Positions 54,825 to 64,000 of a DNA stretch of 64,000 nt are shown piece after piece; position 1 is the stretch's first letter; every line of letters begins with the position of its first letter. Source of the stretch: Plasmodiophora brassicae (taxonomy: Eukaryota; Endomyxa: Phytomyxea; Phytomyxea; Plasmodiophorida); the NCBI GenBank assembly GCA_036867785.1, contig CP145409.1, positions 1,116,001-1,180,000 on the forward strand, in the 5' to 3' direction. Both the position numbers and the translations under genes were made by a program. The notes below the pieces were generated by a model that made no database searches, had not been told where the DNA came from, and saw only the letters and a list, made by a program, of their open reading frames with translations.

Positions 54825-56847
54825 ATGGCGACCGGGCCGCGAATCCTCAACACGTTGACTGGGTTGGTGGAGGCGTTCGCGCCCAGGTCCGCTCCGTTCT
54901 CGTGGTACATGTGCGGGCCGACCGTCTACGACAAGTCGCATCTAGGGCACGCGCGGTGACGTGCCATGGTGGGCCTTGGCAGCGCGTCCCCCGTGCTCAT
55001 CGTTGTTGTGCGAGCAGGACGTATGTGTGTTTCGATGTAATTCGAAGAGTCCTTCGCGACGTATTCCGTCTGGATTCGACGTTGGTCATGGTGGGCAGAC
55101 GCCGTTCTTGTTCGTGGTTGCGGTTCACTGAAGCGGGGTCGCAGGGCATCACAGATGTCGACGATAAGATTATTGATCGGGCACGTCAGGCCGGTCATCA
55201 GTCTATAGAAGACGTCTGTGGGAGTCTATCATCGGGTGAACGCTGGCAAGGCGATGCTGATTGGAGGGCAGGTCTCGCGCGAATATGAGGACGAGTTCTT
55301 TCGATCCATGGCGGCGCTGAATGTAGAGCCGGCAGGTATCGTCTGTCTCGTCAATGGCGTGAAGCGGTTGCCCTGAACCAATGCAGATCGGCTCATGCGT
55401 GTATCGGAACACATGGACGAGATTGTTGGGTTCATTGACGGCATCCAGAGGAATGGGTTCGCGTATGTTAACGACGTCGGTGATGTCGTGTTTGATTGCA
55501 AGAAGTTCCATGCGACTGAAGGTACGACCCCCAGTGCATGTGGATCCGCAGGCCGGCCTCAGTGCTCGCTTCGCAGGGCTCGAGTATGGCAAATTGCAAC
55601 CTGCCAACTTCAATGCGCCGGGTCGATCGTCAGACTTTGCGCTCTGGAAGCGCTCTTCACGGGACGAAATAGCGTGCTGGGACTCGCCCTGGGGTACCGG
55701 GCGTCCAGGCTGGCACATAGAATGCTCGGCCATGTCCACCAGCGCGGTCGGCCCTGATCTTGATGTGCATTCAGGGGGGATCGACGTATGCATCCATCGT
55801 GACGATGACCCTATCGCAATCCTAACCCCAACGTTGTCGACAGTTGAAATTCCCTCATCACAATAACGAGAAGGCACAGGTGCGTTCGCGACTTGGTCTG
55901 CAGACGTCGTCGTCGGCTGAAGAGTTCCGTCTGCAGTGCGATGCCTTCTACAAGTCGAACGACTGGGCAACGTCATGGTGGCATACGGGCCATGTCTACA
56001 TTGACGGGCTGAAAATGTCAAAGTCCCTAAAGAACTTCATCACCATCGACGAGTTCCTGAAATCATCATCCGCTGACGCCTTCCGCATGTTCTGCCTTCT
56101 GCATCGTTATGGGTGAGATGCGCCATCATGTGTGCTCGGTTCGCCGGCTGGCTGACTCGCAACCAGGTCGGGGATTCACTTCACCGACCAGGGCGTCCGC
56201 GACGCTGACAACGTGCTGAACACGTTCGACAACTTCAACGCCCGTCTGGACTCCGTTATCGGCCGAGCTGTCAATGGCGACCATGGTCGGCAGAAGTGGA
56301 CCGTAGAAGCCATCGCGCTGCAGGAACGGTAAAAGTAGACGTTGAGGATGTTCCAGCGTGCTGTCTTGACTCGGTCGCAGCTTCATGGGAGCGCGACAAC
56401 AAGTGGTGCTGGCCCTGGGCGACAATTTCGACACGCCGAAAGCCATTGCCATCCTCCTCGATCTGATTTCAAACGTCCACGAGCATCTGGATTCAAACCG
56501 TGTCAAGTGCGGGTCCCTGCTGTGGCAAATCAGGGCATTTGTTAACAGGCTGCTGCAAACGTTTGGGCTGCAGACGGCGCCCGCCCAAGTGTCGTCCGAA
56601 CGCCCATGGCGAGATGCTGTTCAGCTTCTGGTGGATTTCAGGTCGAGCGCACGATGTTCATGAGACCTGGATCCGCTCACGAGATTGGTGTAGGCAAGAG
56701 ATCCGTTCGACGGCGCGGTCGTCGTCGGCAACGCTCAAGGACATTCTCGTGCGCTGCGATCATTTGAGGGCCACCGTCCAGGACCAGCTAGGCGTCCAAA
56801 TCAGCGATGGACCTCATGGCAAATCAGTCTGGACAGCCAGCCGATAA
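54825..56847 (+). CDS. CARS1: Cysteinyl-tRNA synthetase
   Basis: A multi-exon gene of about seven short introns. Start [20 protein letters not shown], then [20 protein letters not shown] (catalytic zinc Cys, HLGH as HIGH), [29 protein letters not shown], then [10 protein letters not shown] joined to [12 protein letters not shown] (zinc His and binding site). [20 protein letters not shown] carries KMSKS. The last exons, [18 protein letters not shown] and [20 protein letters not shown], end SVWTASR. The enzyme charges tRNA-Cys. No organelle presequence is obvious. All catalytic motifs are intact. Confidence 0.92.
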
Positions 56848-56885
56848 ACGAGCGTTTTACATCGTCGCGCGCGTGCACGCGATGA

Positions 56886-59831
56886 TCATCCATCTGTATT
56901 ACGCGCTGCGTTCCTGGTCTTGCCGGGGTCGACCCCAACGGGTTCGTTCTTCGCTGCCTGATCGTACCTGCCTGGAACCTTCTTCAGGTCAATGCCCAGG
57001 CACTGAAGCTCGATTCGCCTCGCGTTCTTCTCAGCCATCCGCTGCTCGCGTTTCAGGTCCAGCTCGGCCTTGTCCAAGGCGTACTGTAGGTCCTTGCACT
57101 TCCGCTTCAACGACGCCTGCTCGTCGATCGCGGTCGAATACCGGATGGACTCCTCCGCGAACCTCTGGTCGGCGGCCGCCATTGCCGCCCGAACTTCCTC
57201 GACGAGCTGTTCGCTGCGCTCCAGGGACGCGCGCAGGTCGTCCCGCTGCGCGCAGACCGAGGCCAGCTTCGCTTCCAGCTGCTGGACCCGGGTCGACGCC
57301 CTCGTCGCGTCGTCCCTGGCGTCCCGGACCGCCCTCTGCATCTGCACAATGCTGTTCCGATGCGAGTCCTGCATCATCTCGATACGCTCGTCGTAGTCGC
57401 GCTCCAGCTGGATGGCCCTGGCGTCGGCCTTCTCCTGGCAGCATCCGTTCTGCAGTTACGAATATGCAATCGCGCAGCTGCCCCCGCAACGGCGTACCTG
57501 GATGGCAACGACCTCCCTGACGCGGTCCTGGAGCGTGGCGATCTCCCGCTCGCTGGACCGCTGCACCACGCGGCACTGCTCCTGCAGGTCGCTCTCCATG
57601 GCATCGCGGCGGCGTGCCTCGCATTCGAACTCGACGCGGGCCTCGCGCAGGTCCCGCTCCAGGCGCCCGTTCCGATCCCGCAGCGACTCCGCTTCGTCAC
57701 GCACGTCCTGCGTCGCTTTCACGATCTCCGCCAGCTTGCTGTCGTACTCGTGGCGCTCCTTTGCGGATTCGACGGCCCTCTCCTGTACGCACGGGTTCAA
57801 CGCGGGCCCGGTGCACAACCGCGGGGGACCTGGCACCGGCGACCTGCAGATGGGTCACGGCCGAACGCGCCGCGTCTCGCGACATGTCCAGCTGGGTCTC
57901 CAGGCGAACGATTTGCGTTCGTGCGTCGTTCAGCGCGTCGGCATCGCGTTCCTGCTGGGCGGCTGCCGTCGCCCGTAACTCGTCGTACCTACGTACGAAG
58001 ATGAGGCGGTGGGTGGGTCCATGCACCTGCGCCTTCCGGCCACTGACGCTGCCCTGGCGGATTTCGCGTCGCGCTCCGCCTTGGCCTTGGCGTTCTCTGC
58101 ACTGGTACGCGCCAGCTCCAGGTCGCGAAGTTCAGCGTGCATGGCGTCCAGCTTGGCGCGTGACGTCCCCAGCGCCTTGGCCACCGCAGCGTTCGCATCG
58201 TCACGGTACGATGTGATCTCCAGGTCCATGCGGTCCTCCAGCGATTGTTTCTGAGCGAATCCGAGAGTGAATTCCGTCTGCCTGTGGAGGCGTGTCCCTG
58301 CCGGACCTGTTTCGCTAATCCGTCCGCACGATGGACGGCCTCGTCGCGGGCCAGTCGGGCGTCCTCCAGGTCGGATTTGGCCGACGTCAGCTCCGCGCCG
58401 ATGGTCGCGTTCGTCTTCTGCAGGTCCTGCATGGTCTTCTCCAGGCTCTCGATCGTGGCCAGCATCCCTGTGCCAGCAGTCAGGGGCGCACGCGCGCCCA
58501 CAGCGAACATGGACGCAGCATCCGCACCATGGAGGTCGGCCTGCTTGACCTGGACGTCTCTGGAGAAGACGCGCTCGCGCTCTGTGGAATCCTGAAGTTG
58601 TCGTTCGAGGTCGGACACCCGTCCGGCCGCCGACGTGTACATCTGGTTCAGCCGGACCAGCTCGACCCGCAACTCAGCGATGCACCTGCGGCACGTCATC
58701 GGCCACAAGAGCGTTCCGCGCGCGACGGATCGTACCTCTCGCTGTCGGCGTCGTGCTCGCTGAGCAGCTGCCGGAACTGGTCGGCGTCCCTCGCCCTTGC
58801 TTGCAACTCCACCTGCGTCGTCAGCAGCTGCTCCTGTGCCGATTTCATGTGGCCCAGCGCCGTCTCGGTCTGCTGGCAATTCAGCGACCTGTTCGTTCAT
58901 GCCCGGCAAGGCGATTCCGACCTGGGATCTCGTCATCGTGAGCTCTTGCTCAAGGGCGTCGACCTGGGCGCTCAGGTCCGGCACCTTCGCGCACGTGGCC
59001 TGTAGGTCAGCGACCTCGTTCCGGAGGCCCATGATCAGGTCGTCCCGGTCGCGAACGTCGACGCGCGCGTCGTCCAGCTCGCGTCGCGTTTCGGCTTCCT
59101 GCGCCCGCAGCATCTGGTTCTCGTCGCCCAGCAGCGCGCATCGCTGGTTCAGCTCGCCGACTTCCTCGCCGTCGGCGCCCGACCAGTTCGAGTCGGCGTC
59201 GAACCGCCTGAGCAGCTTGCCGATATGGTGCTCCTGGCGACAGGGTCGGCAACGAACCCCACGAGCAAACGGCACGCGCGCGTAATCCAACGAGTTCGTT
59301 CTCCAGCTCCTCGTTCCGTTTCGCCATCTTCTTCGCGTCGTCCTTGACAGCCAGCAACTCGCGTTTCAGGTCGGCCGCCAACGCGTCCGCTTGGGCGATC
59401 TGCGCATCGTACGCTAGCAGCAACGGCGACCTAACCAGACAGAGAGGGAGGGTCGGTGATCATCAGAACCAGTACAGTCGCGTATGCCAGCGGCAGCCCA
59501 CAGGTATTCCGCATTGGCAATCCATGGCGGCAGGTCGTCGCTATCGTTATCGACGGCGACGGTCAGGTCAGGGAACCGCGTCTGATACGCGCGAAGCTCT
59601 GCCTCCAGGCGGGCCGCTATCGAAACCGGGGATCAGCCTAGACGCGGGCGACAGCGACACGGCAAGGCCACCGTATGTTCGAAGAAATTCCTTCTGCGAC
59701 TCCAGCTGGTGAACGTGCCGACGTACGCCGCCGGGGTCGTCGAGCGGAACGTTGGACGGTGGCACGTCCCTGGGTGCGCCCAGGTCGGATTCGGGGGCGA
59801 ACCCGACCGCAGGCCTTAGGCCGGACGCCAT
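56886..59831 (-). CDS. Long coiled-coil protein (centrosomal/ciliary type, family unsure)
   Basis: Start MASGLRPAVGFAPESDLGAP, with HQLESQKEFLRTY; a 55-nt intron, then ARLEAELRAYQTRFPDLTVA and, after another, SPLLLAYDAQIAQADALAAD. A very long series of heptads follows in several exons (LNQRCALLGDENQMLRAQEA, LEQELTMTRSQVGIALPGMN, LEKTMQDLQKTNATIGAELT, LKRKCKDLQYALDKAELDLK). Introns of about 50-60 nt interrupt the frame. The stop at 56886 follows LQCLGIDLKKVPG..., though an alternative splice would carry the frame further into the antisense of CysRS. The opening resembles CEP89-like proteins but this is weak. Leucine, glutamate and arginine bias is strong. Confidence 0.65.
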
Positions 59832-59956
59832 GGGTGGTGGCGCCAGAGAGCGGGCACTGTGTCGCACAGGGTCGGCCGCGTGGCCCCCTGGAACACGTCA
59901 GAGCACCCGCATGCACTGATGCAATGAACGGCGGCGGCGGCGGAACGTGTTTAGTC

Positions 59957-60817
59957 CTATTGCTGGTTGGATGACGGTTCGGGCAGGGCCAGCCAAGGGC
60001 CTTTCTCGACCGAGCCGCAGCCGTTGGCGCAGGAGCACGTGCCGCCGTACTCGACAGGCAACTGGGCCGCGTCGACATGCTTGAGCAGTTCGGTCTGGAA
60101 CGACCCGCCCATGATCGAGATCTTCTTGACGGTGACCTCGTCGATCAGCGGCGTGATCAGCCTCCAGGACGCCGAGAAGATGAACGGCGCGTTGATGATG
60201 AAGATCTTGCCGACGCATTCCGGGTAGTACGTCTTCGAGATGTGGGTGATGTCGCGCAGGATGCTTTGGACGGACGGCAGCTGGAACAGGCCGACACCCT
60301 TCAGGTCCAGGATCGTGAACGACGTCTCGATGTGCCTGCCGGCGACCTGGGAGCACCCTGGGAACCGCTGCGAGAACGTCTTCTCGAACTCGTAGACGAA
60401 CCCTTGCAGGATGCGCTCCGTGGTCGTGATGCCCATCATCTTCTTGACGTCCAGCTTACCGAGCACCTCAATGTAAATGGGCCGCCCTTCCTTGTCGACG
60501 CCATGGTAGAACCTCGGGTAGATTTCCTGGACCTGCCTGTCGGCATCCTCGTACTGGAACGTTCGGACGATCTCCTCGACGCCGAACTCTTTCCTCCACT
60601 TCTCGTAGTCGGCAATCATCTGCTTCGACTTGGCCGGGTCGAACTTGCGCGCGCGCAGGAACCGACAGATGAAGTAGGCGTCGTGGCGCTCCTCACTGAA
60701 CACGCCGTCGGCCTTGAGCTCGGCCACCACCTGATCGTACACGGCCTGCTGTTCCGGGCTCAGGTGCCCGACCTGGCCCGTGTACGGCTCCGCGTTGGCC
60801 GGCGCCGCGTCCGTCAT
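59957..60817 (-). CDS. SEC14-like CRAL-TRIO phosphatidylinositol-transfer protein
   Basis: One exon of 286 residues, start MTDAAPANAEPYTGQVGHLS (the frame runs upstream only with a GTG). CRAL-TRIO-N: LSPEQQAVYDQVVAELKADG, FICRFLRARKFDPAKSKQMI. The lipid-binding domain includes RFYHGVDKEGRPIYIEVLGK, LDLKGVGLFQLPSVQSILR (a short helix variant), YYPECVGKIFIINAPFIFSA (lid region), KKISIMGGSFQTELL and QLPVEYGGTCSC. Sec14 proteins exchange PI and PC to support Golgi trafficking. The tail CANGCGSVEKGPWLALPEP is non-standard. On the same strand as BDP1 and the coiled-coil gene. Confidence 0.92.
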   Translation of the reverse strand: MTDAAPANAEPYTGQVGHLSPEQQAVYDQVVAELKADGVFSEERHDAYFICRFLRARKFDPAKSKQMIADYEKWRKEFGVEEIVRTFQYEDADRQVQEIYPRFYHGVDKEGRPIYIEVLGKLDVKKMMGITTTERILQGFVYEFEKTFSQRFPGCSQVAGRHIETSFTILDLKGVGLFQLPSVQSILRDITHISKTYYPECVGKIFIINAPFIFSASWRLITPLIDEVTVKKISIMGGSFQTELLKHVDAAQLPVEYGGTCSCANGCGSVEKGPWLALPEPSSNQQ

Positions 60818-61129
60818 CCCAATGTCGCTGTCGTCGTCAGCGCCGAGCGCGCACACGCAGTCTCGCTATTTGCGGCGGCCGGCTCTGCGAGCGACCACTC
60901 CCAACACACACGACGACGACGACGATGACGACCACCGTGGCCAAATGTGGGTACCACAAATATCCGGGACCGCTTCACGCTGGACGAACGACGCCTTCGC
61001 GCCGCGTGAAATATCCGCGCACAGCTGCGAGCTGCACCTCGGCGGCGACTGCGCGCAAGTCGGTAGAGCTACATACAGCTGAACCTCATCACGGCCAGCG
61101 CATTCTCGTTCCATCACAACGTAACTATT
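60818..61129. other. Gap between BDP1 and the SEC14-like gene
   Basis: 312 bp holding a short CGA/GAC-rich run (GACGACGACGACGATGACGA, about 60913-60932) and no supported gene. It must contain the SEC14 promoter and the BDP1 3' end. Confidence 0.4.
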
Positions 61130-62050
61130 TTAGTCACTGTCAAGGACGGCCGCGATCTCGTCGTCGGATAGTGGTTTGCCACCGTCAGCGTCGTCGTCCC
61201 GGGAAGGAGACGTAACGGCGTTCTGGTGACCGTCGGTTTCGTCGACGATCTCGAGGTCCGGGGTTTCGGCGGGCGCCCTATCGTCATCGAACGTGAAGTC
61301 GTTAAGGTCGATCGGCTTGCGGTTGAGGAGGGCGGCGTCGACCCTGGCAGGGTTCTGGCGCTCCTCGAGTTTGAACTTGTTGCGAATGTGCCGGCGGGTG
61401 CGGTCCGGGAACAGCTTGGTGATCAAGGAGAAGTCGGTGCCGTACTTGCTGAGCGCCTGGTAGAACCGTTCGGTGCTGGCCGCGTCCCATTTCTTCGACG
61501 TCGGCCGATTTGTGAACGACCGCGAATTGACGACGCGTGACGTAGCCGATTCATCGACCACGGAGAGCGCTGGTGGGCCGGCGGCCGTCTTGAACGTCAG
61601 CGACGACTGGTCTAGCACAATCCGGCCATCGATAATCCGAACCTGAGGGGCCAGATTCGAGTCCGCCTCCTCTGGCGATTCGCCGCCACCACCACCACCA
61701 CCATCGCCATCTCTGAACACGACCTCCTCCTCTTCGCCACCATTGACAACCACGTCCTCCTCGTTCCCATCATCCTCGTCGTTGTCCCGCTCCCGGTGCC
61801 CAGTAGTCCGACGACCGAGAGCCGATTTGCTCAGCTGCCCCGACTTCCGATCGATGATCAGCTCGCGCAGCGTCCGACTTGCAATGTTCGTCCGCGTCTC
61901 CTGGCTCACCGCCGCACGTTTCCTTGCAGCGGCATCGGCCAGCGCCGTCGACGTCGGCGTCATCAGCGACCGGCGCTTGGCGCGCCGCGCCGACCCGCCC
62001 GGGCTGGGGCTGGCGCTGGGCGTCGTTCCTGCGGTCGCGCTGCTGGGCAT
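61130..62050 (-). CDS. BDP1: TFIIIB subunit BDP1 (B'')
   Basis: One exon of 306 residues. Start MPSSATAGTTPSASPSPGGS, a basic stretch (RRAKRRSLMTPTSTALADAA) and the extended SANT region: QETRTNIASRTLRELIIDRK, VRIIDGRIVLDQSSLTF, NSRSFTNRPTSKKWDAASTE then RFYQALSKYGTDFSLITKLF, PDRTRRHIRNKFKLEERQNP. This matches the BDP1 core, where the long-arm helix and SANT domain hold TBP-BRF1 on DNA for RNA polymerase III (tRNA, 5S, U6). Compared with animal BDP1 (over 2,000 residues) this is tiny, like yeast-sized minimal forms. Acidic and poly-Gly insertions lie between. Confidence 0.92.
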   Translation of the reverse strand: MPSSATAGTTPSASPSPGGSARRAKRRSLMTPTSTALADAAARKRAAVSQETRTNIASRTLRELIIDRKSGQLSKSALGRRTTGHRERDNDEDDGNEEDVVVNGGEEEEVVFRDGDGGGGGGGESPEEADSNLAPQVRIIDGRIVLDQSSLTFKTAAGPPALSVVDESATSRVVNSRSFTNRPTSKKWDAASTERFYQALSKYGTDFSLITKLFPDRTRRHIRNKFKLEERQNPARVDAALLNRKPIDLNDFTFDDDRAPAETPDLEIVDETDGHQNAVTSPSRDDDADGGKPLSDDEIAAVLDSD

Positions 62051-62264
62051 GTCCGACCCTCCGCCTCCGGGTCACGGCATTTTTCGAATAACTGCGCCCG
62101 AAGACACGCGGCGACTCGTCCGCGCCTGGAACGGGGGACCGGGGGGCCGACACCCTACTTAACGGCTCCGCGTTCTTCGGGCGATGCGGTTTGCGCCGTT
62201 GCGGCGGCAACCGGCACTGCGCTGACGGCGTCCTGGACGGGATCGTGTCGTTTCCTGGCGACGG

Positions 62265-63560
62265 ATGCGGGTGGTCGTTGCAGCGAACGCGCTGAAGGAG
62301 TGCCTGTCGGCGGGGCGGGCCTGCGAGGCGATCGCGTCCGGGTGCGAGCGCGCCGGCGCGGAAACGATCAGGGTGCCGCTGGCGGACGGCGGCGACGGGT
62401 CGGGCGAGATCCTGCACGGCGCCGTCGGCGGCGAATGGAGATCCGTCGATGTGCACGGGCCGACCGGCCGGATCGTGCCAGCCCGGTACGTTTGGGATGA
62501 GCGGACCCGGACGGCGCTGATCGAGATGGCGAGGGCGAGCGGGCTGGCGCTGCTCACTGATGATGAAAAGGACCCGATGCAAACGTCGACGACCGGCGTC
62601 GGGGAATTGCTGCTTGACGCCGCCTCGCTGTCCCCCGAGTCGATCATCGTCTGCGTCGGCGGGTCGGCGACCAACGACGGCGGTGCCGGGATGGCACACG
62701 CTCTCGGTTACAGATTCGTCGGCGACAATGGCGAAGACGTGACCCCAACGGGAGGCGCGCTCCGCAACGTCCGCGAATGTGTCGCGCCTGTCGATCGTTC
62801 CGCGATCGATGCGATCCGGCGCGCGAACGTGACGGTCGCCGTCGACACCGACGCGACCTTGGTTGGTCCCCGCGGGGCGACGGCCATGTTTGCCCGCCAG
62901 AAAGGTATTCCATTGCGGCGCGCGCCTGGGGCGACCTGTCTCGTGTGTCTCGCGCTGACCGTTGCGCAGGCGCAAAGCAGGGCGACGTGGAGGCGCTCGA
63001 GCGTGGCCTCGGCCGGTTAGCGTCGATCTGGAAGGGATCGGCAGAGTTCGGCCACGCCGATCTCTTGCAAGTGGCCGGTGCGGGTGCGGCTGGGGGCCTG
63101 GCCGCCGGCCTCATGGCCTATTGTGGCGGGCGGCTGCGTGGCGGGTTCGAGCTGATCGCGTCGCACGTCGGCCTCGACGATGCGGTTCGTCGGGCCGACC
63201 TGGTCATCACGGCGGAGGGCATGGTCGATTGTACCGCCGGAAAGGTTCGCCCCCCCGTGTCGCGTGATGTATTACCACACGCGGTTGACGACGCCGACGA
63301 CGTGCCAGGTCCCTTGGGAAGTTGCCCGGGTCTGCGCTGGCCACAACGTTCCTTGCGCGATGCTGACGGGGTCGCTGCCCCCCGGCCCCGTCCTCGCTCG
63401 CCTGGAACGTGCGGCAACGGCGGGTGTCTTTTCCATTGCACCTGGGCCGATATCGCTCCAAGAGTCCAAGGAACGCGCCGAGGCCCTGCTGTCAACAACG
63501 GCCGCGCAGGTGGTGCGATGCTTCCGAAGCGGAATGAATCGCCGTTCTGCATTGCCATAG
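62265..63560 (+). CDS. Bacterial-type glycerate kinase (GlxK/GarK family, glycerate 2-kinase)
   Basis: Three exons; introns start near 62908 (after RQKG) and 63245 (after GK), both short. Start MRVVVAANALKECLSAGRAC, then AETIRVPLADGGDGSGEIL, ALIEMARASGLALL, STTGVGELLLDAA, CVGGSATNDGGAGMAHALGY, DTDATLVGPRGATAMFARQK, then after the join AKQGDVEALERGLGRLASIW, LLQVAGAGAAGGLAAGLMAY, DLVITAEGMVDCTAGK and VPWEVARVCAGHNVPCAMLT. This is the Pfam Gly_kinase family found mostly in bacteria; eukaryotic plants use a different glycerate kinase. ATP and glycerate make 2-phosphoglycerate. Host-like introns show the gene is settled in a nuclear genome. Confidence 0.9.
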
Positions 63561-63947
63561 CCCTTGTTACGGACCGGGGTAGCGGGGGGGACTGACCAGA
63601 AACGCTCGGCCAGTAGCGTTGTCAGTGACGAGCGTTGTCGCCTCGCCCCATACACAATGACTGCTAGCCATGGCAACGCGCCCCGGTTCTGCTTGTGACG
63701 CGCATCGCGACAGATTCGCTGGGCGACATATCGGAGCGGCGGCGGAAGCAGCTGAGCACGTGACTGGGGGAGGGAGGCAACGTATCGTAGCCCTGGTCAC
63801 GTGGGCTCGGTGTTCGCTATGTGACTGCTAACGACCCGTTGGCAGCTCGGTACGGCGACAAACTACGAACAACACCAACGCGAGAGCGGGCGCCGTTGTG
63901 CACGTGCGCGCTAGGGAAGCGGTTGGAGCCCCCGTCCCGTGCGCGTT
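63561..63947. other. Gap, nothing supported
   Basis: 387 bp after the glycerate kinase with no convincing frame; a minus-strand frame at about 63567-63800 is of low-quality composition. It includes the upstream region of the last gene. Confidence 0.4.
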
Positions 63948-64000
63948 ATGCCCCTGTCGGAACACCTGGAGCCGTATTTCGACGGCGAGATGATTGCCCT
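63948..64000 (+). CDS. Start of a further gene, cut by the window edge
   Basis: An ATG at 63948 opens MPLSEHLEPYFDGEMIAL before the window ends. The 17 codons are compatible with a real start and nothing else competes on this strand, but no family can be named. Confidence 0.3.
   Translation, partial: MPLSEHLEPYFDGEMIA

Overview
This is a nuclear segment from a small-genome eukaryote. It has about 45 protein genes in 64 kb on both strands, often less than 200 bp apart, GC-rich coding sequence, and very short GT-AG introns. The introns I could resolve run from about 43 to 70 nt, most of them 49-65 nt, often with a CTGAC/CTGAT-like branch motif near the 3' end. Nothing looks bacterial in layout. 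At least three genes belong to motile cilia: an inner-arm dynein heavy chain of DNAH1 type, a nexin-dynein regulatory complex subunit of DRC10/IQCD type, and an outer-arm docking-complex coiled coil of CCDC63/114 (DC2) type. The organism therefore makes a beating flagellum at some stage. Lack of cellulose, chloroplast or animal-specific genes, the tiny introns and the gene density suggest a zoosporic or flagellate protist (a plasmodiophorid-like rhizarian would fit), but this is inference and the window alone cannot name the taxon.

Layout. 1-3.7 kb: a cut-off gene, FAM136A, succinyl-CoA ligase alpha and a CASTOR-like arginine-sensor homologue. 3.7-5.9 kb: a repeat-rich gap with two separate fold-back structures. 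5.96-21.4 kb: one intact dynein heavy chain gene. 21.7-30.4 kb: V-ATPase assembly factor VMA12/TMEM199, a tail-anchored coiled coil, a 33-bp minisatellite, a tiny membrane protein, a basic protein of unknown role, a GNAT acetyltransferase, a DYRK-type kinase and prefoldin 3. 30.9-39 kb: UFD1, a piggyBac zinc-ribbon remnant, proteasome chaperone PSMG4, a secreted glutathionylspermidine-amidase-like enzyme, ribosomal protein eL8 (RPL7A), a makorin-type E3, pyroglutamyl-peptidase I, a small secreted protein and NOP10.

39-47.5 kb: a coiled-coil gene with a decayed partial copy beside it, DRC10, APC10, the outer-arm docking protein, a DDT-domain chromatin protein and a tiny Gon7-like gene. 47.5-52.4 kb: an intronless gene for a secreted lectin with seven SUEL domains, a DsbA-like secreted thioredoxin-fold protein and a TBC RabGAP. 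52.4-53.5 kb: two pieces of a Ty1/copia retrotransposon lying head to head, a broken fossil. 53.5-64 kb: a C9orf85-like zinc protein, a two-EF-hand protein, cysteinyl-tRNA synthetase, a long coiled coil, a SEC14-like lipid-transfer protein, TFIIIB subunit BDP1, a bacterial-type glycerate kinase and the start of one more gene.

The genes do not form operons. Functions shared by several of them are ciliary motility (DNAH1, DRC10, docking complex), proteostasis (prefoldin 3, UFD1, PSMG4, makorin, APC10), translation and ribosome making (eL8, NOP10, CysRS, BDP1), and a secreted or surface set (SUEL lectin, amidase, DsbA-like protein, small secreted protein). Exon-intron joins were worked out by hand from reading frame, GT-AG ends and remembered family sequences; where I give exact intron positions the frame closes across the join.
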